Assembly (NCBI GenBank): GCA_964422725.1 | Contig: CAYRCC010000016.1 | Coordinates: 1 to 46,532 of the forward strand | From: CAKSNH01 sp964422725 | GTDB lineage: Bacteria; Bacillota; Clostridia; UBA1381 | Direction: 5' to 3' | Length of the DNA stretch: 46,532 bases | Shown: positions 17,278 to 25,535 of the stretch, in pieces | How the letters are laid out: each line of letters begins with the position of its first letter | How positions within the stretch are numbered: position 1 is the first letter of the stretch | Translations under genes and position numbers: made by a program | Notes under the pieces: generated by a model | Told to the model about the DNA's origin: nothing | Databases searched by the model: none | What the model saw: only the letters and a program-made list of their open reading frames with translations

Positions 17278-17973
17278 TTAATCGGTTTGTTCCATAATTG
17301 TATTCATCGGGGTGTTTTCCGCATAGTATTTCGGAATATTTCCCACTATTATAGTTTCGGCAACCAACACTCTGTTTGTAACCGTTTCTTCTTTATTCAT
17401 AGCTGCCGACACAATCGACACTGTAACTTCAACATCAAGATATACTTTGTGCCGCACCTGATTAATTCCGCCGGACACAAATTCATCGGCAAAATCCACT
17501 TTGGCAATGCCAACCGGAACAACTCCGATAGGTATTTTCGGTCCGAATCCCTGCAAGATTTCGCAGTTAAACACACTGCCGAGCGGTATTGATATTTTGC
17601 CGCCGGCACTGTTAGTGATATTCTTCTGCATTGCGGCGGCAACCTTGGACTTTAAATAATTTATTTTCGCGGCATTCGATTCAAGAGATACAACATTTCC
17701 GTCTGAATCTGTGTTAATCGTCACCAAATCCTTGTACGATATAAATTCCTGTGAAAAAACTTCATTCAGTGAGTCGTTTATAGCTTTTGAGGCGGCGTTA
17801 ATCGCATAGGAATCTGCGTGTGACAGGAAAATAGGCTGTACACGTACAAAGAACAGTACGCTTACGTATATTGTCACCAACAGCAGCAATATAAATACAA
17901 GATATACTGTAACATTATTTTTGCTTTTTCTCGGAAATATTCGTATTCTGTGTTTATGTAAACCCAACCGCAT
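17278..17973 (-). CDS. yunB: Sporulation protein YunB
   Basis: A 231-residue bitopic protein with a basic N-terminus, one membrane segment (about residues 24-45) and an external domain with the YunB signature: KISIPLGSVF, GFGPKIPIGVVPVGIAKVDF, GINQVRHKVYLDVEV and VLVAETIIVGNIPKYY. In Bacillus YunB is expressed in the mother cell and affects spore formation; its chemistry is unknown. I chose the ATG at 17973, with AAAGGGG 11 bases before it; an upstream in-frame GTG at 18024 would add 17 unlikely residues lying inside a hairpin. The ribosome site is one arm of that hairpin, so translation may be controlled by RNA folding or by antitermination. Confidence 0.85.
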   Translation of the reverse strand: MRLGLHKHRIRIFPRKSKNNVTVYLVFILLLLVTIYVSVLFFVRVQPIFLSHADSYAINAASKAINDSLNEVFSQEFISYKDLVTINTDSDGNVVSLESNAAKINYLKSKVAAAMQKNITNSAGGKISIPLGSVFNCEILQGFGPKIPIGVVPVGIAKVDFADEFVSGGINQVRHKVYLDVEVTVSIVSAAMNKEETVTNRVLVAETIIVGNIPKYYAENTPMNTIMEQTD

Positions 17974-17985
17974 ATAGAAAACAAC

Positions 17986-18030
17986 CCCTTTGCACAAAAT
18001 AAACGATACTCTATTATATTGCACAAAGGG
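17986..18030 (-). terminator. Hairpin between thrS and yunB that includes the yunB ribosome site
   Basis: In minus-strand RNA, CCCTTTGTGCAA (18019-18030) pairs over 12 positions, with two G-U pairs, with TTGTGCAAAGGG-like sequence at 17986-17997, and is followed by GGTTGTTTTCT. It can act as a terminator after thrS. It also buries the AAAGGG ribosome site of yunB. The wobble pairs work only in the minus-strand RNA, which supports a role there. Confidence 0.55.
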
Positions 18031-18047
18031 ATAATTTGTGTTACATT

Positions 18048-19799
18048 TTACTTTCTTTTTTCTTCAATTTCCTGTTTCAGATATGCAACAAACTCATCAA
18101 CGTCCATACTGCCCTTATCGCCTTCCTTGTGCGAACGAACCGCAACAGCGTGGTTTTCGATATCCTTGTCACCGATAATAAGCATATAAGGAACTTTCTC
18201 AAGCTGTGCCTCTCTGATTTTATATCCGATTTTTTCCGAACGGTCATCAATTTCAACTCTCATTATGCCGTTTTCCGCGAGCTTTTGCTTAACCTCATAA
18301 ACATAATCAAGATGTCTGTCTGCAATAGGCAGCAGTTTAACCTGTACCGGAGCAAGCCAAGCCGGAAATGCTCCGGCATATTTTTCAATGAGCAAAGCAA
18401 GTGTTCTTTCGTAACAACCGATTGATGTTCTGTGAATAATGCACGGATTTTTCTTGACACCGTCTTTGTCGACATATTCCATACCGAATTTCTCGGCAAG
18501 CATTTGGTCGATTTGGATAGTGATAAGCGTGTCCTCTTTACCATGTACATTCTTGATTTGAATATCAAGCTTAGGACCATAGAAGGCCGCCTCGCCGACA
18601 CCGATTTTGTACGGAATTTCAAGGTGGTCAAGGATTTTCTTCATCATTCCCTGTGCTTCAGCCCACTGTTCGTCCGTACCTATATATTTTTCTCTGTCAT
18701 CAGGATCCCACTGTGAGAATCTGTACGAAACATCTTCATAAAGACCGAGAGTTTTGAGCATATAAATCGCAAGTTCCAAACAATTTTTAAACTCACCCTC
18801 AAGCTGTTCCGGAGTACACATCAAATGACCTTCCGAAATAGTGAACTGACGAACACGAATGAGTCCGTGCATTTCACCTGATGCCTCATTTCTGAACAAT
18901 GTCGATGTTTCCGCAAGACGCATCGGCAAATCTCTGTACGAACGACCGCGGTTTAAGAATGCCTGATACTGGAACGGACAAGTCATAGGACGGAGTGCAA
19001 ATACTTCCTTATCCTTTTCCTCGTCACCCAAAATAAACATACTGTCCTGATAATGATCCCAGTGACCGGAAAGCTTATACAAATCACTTTTTGCCATAAG
19101 CGGAGTTTTCGTAAGCAACCAGCCTCTTTTCTGCTCCTCGTCTTCAACAAATCTCTGCAAGGTTTGAATCATTCGCGCACCCTTCGGCAGCAAAATCGGA
19201 AGTCCCTGACCTATAATTTCCGATGTGGTAAACAATTCGAGCTCACGTCCGAGCTTATTGTGGTCACGCTTTTTCGCTTCTTCCAACTGTTCAAGATGCG
19301 CCTCAAGGTCAGCCTTGTTGGCAAAAGCCGTACCGTAAATGCGCTGCAGCATTTTATTTTTCTCGTTACCTCTCCAGTAAGCACCTGTTGCGCTGAGTAA
19401 TTTGTATGCCTTAACTTTGCTTGTATATGCAACGTGAGGGCCTGCGCAAAGGTCGGTAAATTCGCCTTGTTTATAGAATGAAATTGTTGCGTCCTCCGGC
19501 AAATCGTTAATCAGTTCAACCTTATACGGTTCATCTTTCATAAGCTCAAGCGCCTCTGCGCGCGGCAGTTCAAAACGCTCGATTTTCAAGTTCTCTTTAG
19601 CGATTTTTTTCATTTCCGCCTCAAGCTTTTCCAAATCCTCTGCCGTAAACGTGTGTTCGCTGTCAAAATCATAGTAAAAACCGGTATCAATAGCCGGACC
19701 TATTGCCAACTTGGTTTCCGGAAACAATCTTTTTACCGCCTGTGCCAAAACGTGTGACGCAGAGTGTCTGAGAGTTTGCAGTTCGTTCATTTCTTCCAT
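18048..19799 (-). CDS. thrS: Threonyl-tRNA synthetase, short form without TGS domain
   Basis: Class II synthetase that charges tRNA-Thr (583 residues). It starts directly with the N2 editing-type domain (LRHSASHVLAQAV), so the N-terminal TGS domain of about 60 residues found in the usual 640-residue enzyme is absent. The catalytic core carries the zinc-ligand region (MTCPFQYQAF), motif 2 (FRNEASGEMHG), and HRTSIGCYERTLALLIEKY as motif 3. A C-terminal anticodon-binding domain follows (VQVKLLPIADRHLDYV onward). The ATG at 19799 has AAGGAG about 10 bases upstream. Upstream sequence in the same frame belongs to the T-box terminator and is not coding. Expression is set by the T-box leader. Confidence 0.96.
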   Translation of the reverse strand: MEEMNELQTLRHSASHVLAQAVKRLFPETKLAIGPAIDTGFYYDFDSEHTFTAEDLEKLEAEMKKIAKENLKIERFELPRAEALELMKDEPYKVELINDLPEDATISFYKQGEFTDLCAGPHVAYTSKVKAYKLLSATGAYWRGNEKNKMLQRIYGTAFANKADLEAHLEQLEEAKKRDHNKLGRELELFTTSEIIGQGLPILLPKGARMIQTLQRFVEDEEQKRGWLLTKTPLMAKSDLYKLSGHWDHYQDSMFILGDEEKDKEVFALRPMTCPFQYQAFLNRGRSYRDLPMRLAETSTLFRNEASGEMHGLIRVRQFTISEGHLMCTPEQLEGEFKNCLELAIYMLKTLGLYEDVSYRFSQWDPDDREKYIGTDEQWAEAQGMMKKILDHLEIPYKIGVGEAAFYGPKLDIQIKNVHGKEDTLITIQIDQMLAEKFGMEYVDKDGVKKNPCIIHRTSIGCYERTLALLIEKYAGAFPAWLAPVQVKLLPIADRHLDYVYEVKQKLAENGIMRVEIDDRSEKIGYKIREAQLEKVPYMLIIGDKDIENHAVAVRSHKEGDKGSMDVDEFVAYLKQEIEEKRK

Positions 19800-20113
19800 T
19801 TTCTTTTTTCTCCTTGTATTATATATTTTTGCAACAAAAAGCACCCCTAAAGAACAGAATGCTTCTGCTGCTTTAGGGGTGCAAAAATTACACGGTTCCA
19901 CCCTAATTATAATACATAAGTATTATCACTCATTTTACCTGTTTACGCAAGGTGTACGATTACGCTTACAAGTATGTCCGGCATACGTTCGGCGCAACAG
20001 CTCCAAAGTGGTATTCACATCACTCATCTCAAGAATGCTCACAGCCTACGACATTCTCTCTCTTTCAGACTACCGAGATGCTACTGTCTTTATCATAGCT
20101 TTTAAAGTTTTAT
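19800..20113 (-). promoter_or_regulatory. Threonine T-box riboswitch leader of thrS
   Basis: A leader of about 310 bases. The conserved T-box AGGGTGGAACCGTG is at 19891-19904 (read on the minus strand). It overlaps a strong terminator: stem GCACCCCTAAAG (19841-19852) with its complement (19871-19882), then TTTTTGTT. Farther upstream, a stem I region with AGAGAGAGAATG holds a candidate specifier: the ACC threonine codon at 20010-20012 in the context GAATACCACTTTGGAG. Uncharged tRNA-Thr pairing with ACC and with the T-box bulge should favour the antiterminator and turn thrS on. The whole thrS-headed cluster may respond. Confidence 0.93.
19834..19882 (-). terminator. Regulated terminator of the thrS T-box
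   Basis: A 12-base perfect stem followed by a T5 run on the minus strand, mutually exclusive with the antiterminator that contains the T-box sequence. It ends 35 bases before the thrS ATG. Confidence 0.9.
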
Positions 20114-20119
20114 ATAATT

Positions 20120-20147
20120 ATTATACTATTTGAAAATGATTTGTCAA
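20120..20147 (-). promoter_or_regulatory. Sigma-A promoter of thrS
   Basis: On the minus strand, -35 TTGACA (20142-20147), 16-base spacer and -10 TATAAT (20120-20125), just downstream of the uvrA stop. No strong terminator is visible between uvrA and this promoter. Confidence 0.8.
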
Positions 20148-20171
20148 GCACTTTTTCGGATTTTGCGAAAA

Positions 20172-22997
20172 TTATTTTTTATTAAGCACCTTTGCAAGGT
20201 ACGCACCTGTATAACTGCCCTTGGTTTTTGCCACATTTTCGGGTGTACCCTGAGCAACAACCCTGCCGCCGCCGCTGCCGCCCTCAGGACCTAGGTCAAT
20301 GATATAATCGGCAGTTTTTATCACGTCAAGATTGTGTTCTATTACAAGCACCGTATTACCGGCATCAACCAATTTCTGCAATACATCAATCAGCTTGTGT
20401 ACATCGGCAACATGCAGTCCCGTTGTCGGTTCGTCAAGTATATATATGGTCTTTCCGGTACTGCGCTTGCTAAGCTCGGTTGCGAGCTTGACGCGCTGTG
20501 CCTCACCGCCCGACAGCGTTGTTGAGCTTTGTCCGAGCTTGACATATCCGAGTCCCACATCTGAAAGCGTTTCAAGCTTTCTTTTCAGTTTGGGAAGATT
20601 TTCAAAGAAAATCAATGCTTCATCAACAGTCATATCAAGGACTTCGTAAATGTTTTTACCCTTATATTTTACATCAAGTGTTTCACGGTTATACTTTTTA
20701 CCCTTGCACACCTCACACGGCACAAAAATATCGGACAAAAAATGCATTTCAATCTTAACTATGCCGTCACCTCCGCACGCCTCACAGCGGCCGCCCTTAA
20801 CGTTAAAGCTGAATCTTCCGGCGTTGTAACCGCGCACCTTGGCATCGTTTGTATTTGCAAAAACCTCGCGTATATCGTTAAACAAATTTGTGTATGTTGC
20901 CGGATTTGAACGCGGCGTTCTTCCGATTGGCGATTGATTTATGTCAATAACCTTATCCAGTTTATCGACACCGATAATTTCCTTATGCAAACCACCCTTT
21001 GTTTTGGCTCTGTTTAAATCGTGTGCAAGCTGTTTATAAACAATTTCGTTCACCAGCGAGCTTTTGCCCGAACCTGAAACCCCTGTTACGCAGGTGAACA
21101 CGCCGAGCGGAATTTTAACGTTAACGTTTTTCAGGTTATTCTCCTTAGCACCTTTTACCTCAATCCAGTCGGCGGGCTTGCGCCTTTGCACCGGCACTTC
21201 GATTTTCCGTTTTCCCGACAAATACATTCCCGTCACAGATTCGGGACTTGATATCAAATCATCAACAGTCCCCTCCCCTACTACTTTTCCGCCGTTGATA
21301 CCGGCACCCGGTCCTATATCAACAATGTGGTCGGCGGCATACATAGTATCTTCGTCGTGTTCAACCACGATAACGGTATTTCCGAGATCGCGCAGATGCT
21401 TTAACGTGGCAATAAGACGGTCGTTATCGCGCTGATGCAGTCCGATACTCGGTTCGTCCAAAATATACAAAACCCCCATAAGTCCGGAGCCTATCTGTGT
21501 CGCAAGGCGTATTCGCTGTGCCTCACCGCCTGACAGTGTACCCGACGAACGCGATAACGTTAAATAATCGAGTCCGACGTTGAGCAGAAAGTTCAGCCTT
21601 GCTTTTATTTCCTTTAAAACTTGTTCGGAAATCATCTTTTCGCGTTCTGTCAACGGAAGATTTTCAATAAAATCCATTATCTCGCTTATTGACATACACG
21701 TCAAATCATATATATTAACACCGTTTACAGTGACCGCAAGCACCTCATTGTTAAGACGTGCCCCATGACATTTCGGACACTTAACCATATTTATATAACG
21801 TTCCAAATCCATTTTTGAATACAGCGAGGTTGTTTCCGCGTACTTGCGTTCGAGGTTTGTAACAACTCCCTCATATACAGCCTTGTATGTTCTGCTGCCG
21901 TAGCTGCCGTTGTGGGTCATTTCGATTTTTTCGTTTCCGGTGCCGTACAAAACTATATTTTTTATATTTTCCGGCAAATCCTTATACGGCGTATTTATAT
22001 CAAAGCCATAATGCTTTGCCAGTGCGCAGAAATACATATACGCCATGCTGTCGGTATATTCCGCGCCGCGCCACCCCGGAGCATAAATCGCACCGTTGAT
22101 AAGAGCGGCATTTTCGTCCTTGATTACCAGCTCGGGATCGATTTTGGACAAAAAACCGATACCGTCACACGAAGGACACGCACCGAGCGGATTGTTAAAC
22201 GAAAACATTCGCGGTGAAAGCTCATTAAGGCTTATTCCGCAGGCATCACAGGCATATGTTTGACTGAACGTCATAACATCACCGCCTATAATTTCCACCA
22301 TAACAACGTCACCCGTCAGATTAAGTGCGGTTTCAAGCGAATCCGCCAAACGTTTCGACACATTTTCGCGAATTATAAGTCTGTCGATAACAAGCTCAAT
22401 GCTGTGTTTCTGAGTTTTAGTCAAATTGAACTCCTCACTCAGCTCGTGCATTTCGCCGTCTACACGCACACGCACATAACCGCTCTTTTTAGCATTTTCA
22501 AACACCTTTTTGTGTTCACCCTTTTTGCCTTTGACAACCGGTGCTAATATTTGTATCCTTGTCCCCTCATCAAGTGCAAGAACGCGGTCAACGATTTGGT
22601 CGATACTCTGCTTTGCCACTTCTTTGCCGCATTTCGGGCAATGCGGTATACCTATTCTGGCATACAGCAATCTTAAATAATCATATATCTCGGTTACAGT
22701 GCCGACGGTTGAACGCGGATTTTTTGACGTGGTTTTCTGGTCAATGCTTATAGCCGGCGACAGTCCCTCGATATAGTCAACGTCCGGCTTTTCCATAAGA
22801 CCGAGAAACTGCCGCGCATACGACGACAGCGACTCCATATATCTGCGCTGTCCCTCCGCATAAATCGTATCAAACGCAAGTGAGGATTTACCTGAGCCTG
22901 ACAGTCCTGTTAAAACTACAAGTTTTTCGCGCGGAATAGTTAAGTCAATATTTTTCAAATTGTGTTCGCGCGCACCCTTGATTATAATTTCATTCAT
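20172..22997 (-). CDS. uvrA: Excinuclease ABC subunit A
   Basis: DNA-damage recognition ATPase of nucleotide excision repair (941 residues, family length). Two ABC ATPase units: Walker A GLSGSGKSS near residue 31 and GVSGSGKSS near 640; signature motifs LSGGEAQR in both halves; and cysteine-rich zinc modules (CDACG...CPSCDG near 250-280, and the conserved CEACGGDG...CEVCKGKKY near 738-765). UvrB-binding and insertion regions lie between. The AGGAGG ribosome site overlaps the TAG stop of the small gene upstream, so translation follows from it. It belongs to the uvrB-orf-uvrA operon. Confidence 0.97.
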   Translation of the reverse strand: MNEIIIKGAREHNLKNIDLTIPREKLVVLTGLSGSGKSSLAFDTIYAEGQRRYMESLSSYARQFLGLMEKPDVDYIEGLSPAISIDQKTTSKNPRSTVGTVTEIYDYLRLLYARIGIPHCPKCGKEVAKQSIDQIVDRVLALDEGTRIQILAPVVKGKKGEHKKVFENAKKSGYVRVRVDGEMHELSEEFNLTKTQKHSIELVIDRLIIRENVSKRLADSLETALNLTGDVVMVEIIGGDVMTFSQTYACDACGISLNELSPRMFSFNNPLGACPSCDGIGFLSKIDPELVIKDENAALINGAIYAPGWRGAEYTDSMAYMYFCALAKHYGFDINTPYKDLPENIKNIVLYGTGNEKIEMTHNGSYGSRTYKAVYEGVVTNLERKYAETTSLYSKMDLERYINMVKCPKCHGARLNNEVLAVTVNGVNIYDLTCMSISEIMDFIENLPLTEREKMISEQVLKEIKARLNFLLNVGLDYLTLSRSSGTLSGGEAQRIRLATQIGSGLMGVLYILDEPSIGLHQRDNDRLIATLKHLRDLGNTVIVVEHDEDTMYAADHIVDIGPGAGINGGKVVGEGTVDDLISSPESVTGMYLSGKRKIEVPVQRRKPADWIEVKGAKENNLKNVNVKIPLGVFTCVTGVSGSGKSSLVNEIVYKQLAHDLNRAKTKGGLHKEIIGVDKLDKVIDINQSPIGRTPRSNPATYTNLFNDIREVFANTNDAKVRGYNAGRFSFNVKGGRCEACGGDGIVKIEMHFLSDIFVPCEVCKGKKYNRETLDVKYKGKNIYEVLDMTVDEALIFFENLPKLKRKLETLSDVGLGYVKLGQSSTTLSGGEAQRVKLATELSKRSTGKTIYILDEPTTGLHVADVHKLIDVLQKLVDAGNTVLVIEHNLDVIKTADYIIDLGPEGGSGGGRVVAQGTPENVAKTKGSYTGAYLAKVLNKK

Positions 22998-23012
22998 TCT
23001 AAAATTGTCCTC

Positions 23013-23393
23013 CTATTGCAGATAGTATGTAGAACACTCGTTTCTGCGTTCTATAAAACGAGTGCGTTCGTCCATAACTGCTTTCATAGCGGTTGCGGTT
23101 TCCAGTTCAAATGCTTGTTTTATTATTTTGTACTCGCAGTAAATAACTGTAGCTTTTTGTATTATTTCAAACCTGTCCGAAACGCTGAAATCATAAATAT
23201 CCAAAACATTTACTTCTTTATGAATACAAGCCGCAATGCTGTTTTCAATCTCAATAATCAATTTATCGTCTGCCGGACTGTTGCAGACAAATATGATATT
23301 TACACTGTCTTTATATTCAACCATATACAAAATATGAACAAGCATATTCTGTAAAAATATTTCTGCTGTTCTCTCTGCTAATTCTTTCGTCAT
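23013..23393 (-). CDS. Small uncharacterised protein between uvrB and uvrA
   Basis: A 126-residue soluble protein that I do not recognise. The pattern SVNIIFVCNSPADDKLIIEIENSIA, then EVNVLDIYDF, then RFEIIQKATVIYCEYK loosely recalls the C-terminal part of small nucleotidyltransferases of the MNT group. However, the catalytic GS...DxD motif is missing, so if related it is degenerate. It is locked into the DNA-repair operon: its ATG overlaps the uvrB stop (TAATG), and its own TAG overlaps the uvrA ribosome site. Such tight coupling argues that it is a real, co-translated gene. A link to excision repair is only inferred from position. Confidence 0.75.
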   Translation of the reverse strand: MTKELAERTAEIFLQNMLVHILYMVEYKDSVNIIFVCNSPADDKLIIEIENSIAACIHKEVNVLDIYDFSVSDRFEIIQKATVIYCEYKIIKQAFELETATAMKAVMDERTRFIERRNECSTYYLQ

Positions 23394-25351
23394 TACTTCT
23401 TTTTCTCCATAAGCTTTTTAATTCTGTCTCTCAGCTCCGCGGCACGCTCAAACTCAAGGTTTTCCGCCGCAACGGACATTTGTGCCGTCAATTCCTCGAT
23501 AACGCCGTCTATATCGAAATCAGGCTCGTTGTTATCGTTCAAATCGTCTGCTTGCTTTGTTGCCTCAAGTATATCGCGGATATCCTTTATAATGGTTTTC
23601 GGCACGATGCCGTGTTCCGAATTATACTTCATTTGCAGTTCGCGGCGGCGCTGTGTTTCGTCAATTGCGCGCTGCATTGACCCTGTTATACGGTCGGCAT
23701 ACATAATAACCATACCGTCGGCGTTTCGCGCGGCACGTCCTATTGTCTGTATCAGCGAAGATTCGCTTCTCAAAAAACCTTCTTTATCGGCATCTAAAAT
23801 CGCAACAAGCGACACTTCCGGCAAGTCCAAGCCCTCGCGCAGAAGATTTATTCCCACCAACACATCAAACTCACCTAACCGCAAATCACGTATTATTTCG
23901 GTTCGTTCGATCGTTTTTATTTCAGAATGCATATATTTTACTCTTATTCCGACATTATGCAAATAGTCCGTCAAATCCTCAGCCATACGTTTTGTAAGTG
24001 TCGTTACCAAAACTCTTGTGCCGTTTTCGGTACGGATATTTATTTCACTTATCAAATCGTCAACCTGATGTTCTATCGGACGTATCTCAATTTTAGGGTC
24101 AAGCAATCCGGTAGGACGTATAACCTGTTCAACGGTGTTGACGGAATGTTCTTTTTCGTAGTCAGCCGGAGTTGCACTGGTAAATATCACTTGATTTACT
24201 CTGCCTTCAAATTCGTCAAACGTGAGAGGTCTGTTATCATACGCCGACGGCAGTCGAAAACCGTATTTCACAAGTGTGTCTTTTCGCGATTTGTCGCCGT
24301 GATACATAGCTCTCACCTGTGAAACCGTAACGTGCGACTCGTCAATTATCATAAGGTAGTCTTTCGGAAAATAGTCAAGCAATGTATACGGTGCACTGCC
24401 TGCCGCTCTGCCGCTTGTATGTCTTGAGTAATTTTCGATACCTTGGCAAAAACCTATTTCCTGAAGCATTTCAATATCATAGCGCGTACGCTGTTCAATG
24501 CGCTGTGCCTCAATCAGCATATCATTCTCTTTGAAATATTTAATTCTGGCCTCAAGCTCCTTCTCAATAGCCGCAATTGCAATTTGCATCTTTTCTTTGG
24601 TTGTGACATAATGTGAGGCAGGAAAAACCACAATATGGTTTCTGTAACCGATAATTTCACCTGTGACAGCATTTATTTCTGATATTCTTTCTATTTCATC
24701 GCCGAAAAATTCAACTCTTATTGCGTTTTCTCCGTTGTTTGACGGAAAAATTTCAACAACATCGCCGCGTACACGAAATTTATTTCTCACAAAATTTATG
24801 TCATTGCGTTCATACTGTATTTCAACCAGTCTTTTCAAAATCTCATCTCTGTCTTTTTCCATTCCGACTCTGAGCGAGAGCATAAGATTTTTATAATCGT
24901 CCGGATCACCCAGTCCGTAAATACACGAAACACTGGCTACAATTATAACGTCATCACGTTCAAAAAGAGCCGATGTCGCACTGTGGCGCAGTTTATCTAT
25001 TTCATCGTTAATCGAGGCGTCTTTTTCTATAAATGTATCGGTTTGAGGTATATACGCCTCAGGCTGATAATAATCGTAATAGCTGACAAAAAATTCGACA
25101 GCGTTATTGGGAAAAAATTCTTTAAACTCACTGCACAGCTGTGCCGCAAGAGTTTTGTTATGTGCCAGTACAAGTGTCGGCTTATTCACCTGTGCAATCA
25201 CATTCGCCATAGTAAAGGTCTTTCCTGAACCCGTAACACCGAGCAGCGTCTGCGCTTTATCGCCGCGCATAATACCTTCTACAAGTCCTTGTATCGCCTT
25301 AGGCTGATCCCCTTGCGGAGTATATTGTGAAACCAACTCAAAGCTCCCCAT
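23393..25351 (-). CDS. uvrB: Excinuclease ABC subunit B
   Basis: Helicase-like damage-verification subunit of nucleotide excision repair (652 residues from the chosen start). Visible: Walker A GVTGSGKT, the beta-hairpin region with YYDYYQPEAYIP, DESH box (IDESHV), helicase motifs V and VI (GINLLREGLDLPEV; QTIGRAARN), and the C-terminal UVR motif that binds UvrC (LTAQMSVAAENLEFERAAELRDRI). The ATG at 25351 gives the normal N-terminus (MGSFELVSQYTPQGDQP) and has AAAGGA upstream; the open frame extends 47 codons farther, across the promoter, and is not coding. A possible LexA box lies upstream. uvrC is elsewhere. Confidence 0.97.
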   Translation of the reverse strand: MGSFELVSQYTPQGDQPKAIQGLVEGIMRGDKAQTLLGVTGSGKTFTMANVIAQVNKPTLVLAHNKTLAAQLCSEFKEFFPNNAVEFFVSYYDYYQPEAYIPQTDTFIEKDASINDEIDKLRHSATSALFERDDVIIVASVSCIYGLGDPDDYKNLMLSLRVGMEKDRDEILKRLVEIQYERNDINFVRNKFRVRGDVVEIFPSNNGENAIRVEFFGDEIERISEINAVTGEIIGYRNHIVVFPASHYVTTKEKMQIAIAAIEKELEARIKYFKENDMLIEAQRIEQRTRYDIEMLQEIGFCQGIENYSRHTSGRAAGSAPYTLLDYFPKDYLMIIDESHVTVSQVRAMYHGDKSRKDTLVKYGFRLPSAYDNRPLTFDEFEGRVNQVIFTSATPADYEKEHSVNTVEQVIRPTGLLDPKIEIRPIEHQVDDLISEINIRTENGTRVLVTTLTKRMAEDLTDYLHNVGIRVKYMHSEIKTIERTEIIRDLRLGEFDVLVGINLLREGLDLPEVSLVAILDADKEGFLRSESSLIQTIGRAARNADGMVIMYADRITGSMQRAIDETQRRRELQMKYNSEHGIVPKTIIKDIRDILEATKQADDLNDNNEPDFDIDGVIEELTAQMSVAAENLEFERAAELRDRIKKLMEKKK

Positions 25352-25390
25352 AAAATGCACATCCTTTCCGTCTGACAATATGCCTATATT

Positions 25391-25419
25391 AGTATAGCAC
25401 ATACAAACAAAAAAATCAA
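25391..25419 (-). promoter_or_regulatory. Sigma-A promoter of uvrB
   Basis: On the minus strand, -35 TTGATT (25414-25419), 17-base spacer, -10 TATACT (25391-25396). The start would be near 25384, giving a leader of about 33 bases. Confidence 0.7.
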
Positions 25420-25429
25420 TAGGAAACAG

Positions 25430-25443
25430 CGAATAAATGTTTG
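25430..25443 (-). promoter_or_regulatory. Possible LexA (DinR) box upstream of uvrB
   Basis: CGAATAAATGTTTG matches the Bacillus-type box CGAACRNRYGTTYG at all defined positions except one (T for C at position 5). It lies about 10 bases upstream of the -35. uvrB and uvrA are SOS-regulated in Bacillus, so a role is plausible, but one short match may be chance. Confidence 0.35.
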
Positions 25444-25451
25444 TGCACAAT

Positions 25452-25500
25452 AAAACGCACCTTGCGGTATGCACTTTCACAGCAAATACCACAAGATGCG
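25452..25500 (-). terminator. Terminator of the large secreted RCC1 protein gene
   Basis: In minus-strand RNA, CGCATCTTGTGGTAT (25486-25500) pairs over 15 positions with ATACCGCAAGGTGCG (25456-25470), with a few G-U pairs. The run TTTT follows at once. A classical rho-independent terminator. Confidence 0.85.
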
Positions 25501-25535
25501 CACCTTACAGACTATTCAAAGTATATTTTGTCTGA

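Noticed and set aside
19800..19901. 34-codon N-terminal extension of thrS
   Set aside because: It overlaps the T-box terminator hairpin and has no ribosome site; the ATG at 19799 does.
25352..25492. 47-codon N-terminal extension of uvrB
   Set aside because: It runs through the promoter, and UvrB proteins start at MGSFELVSQY-like sequence.
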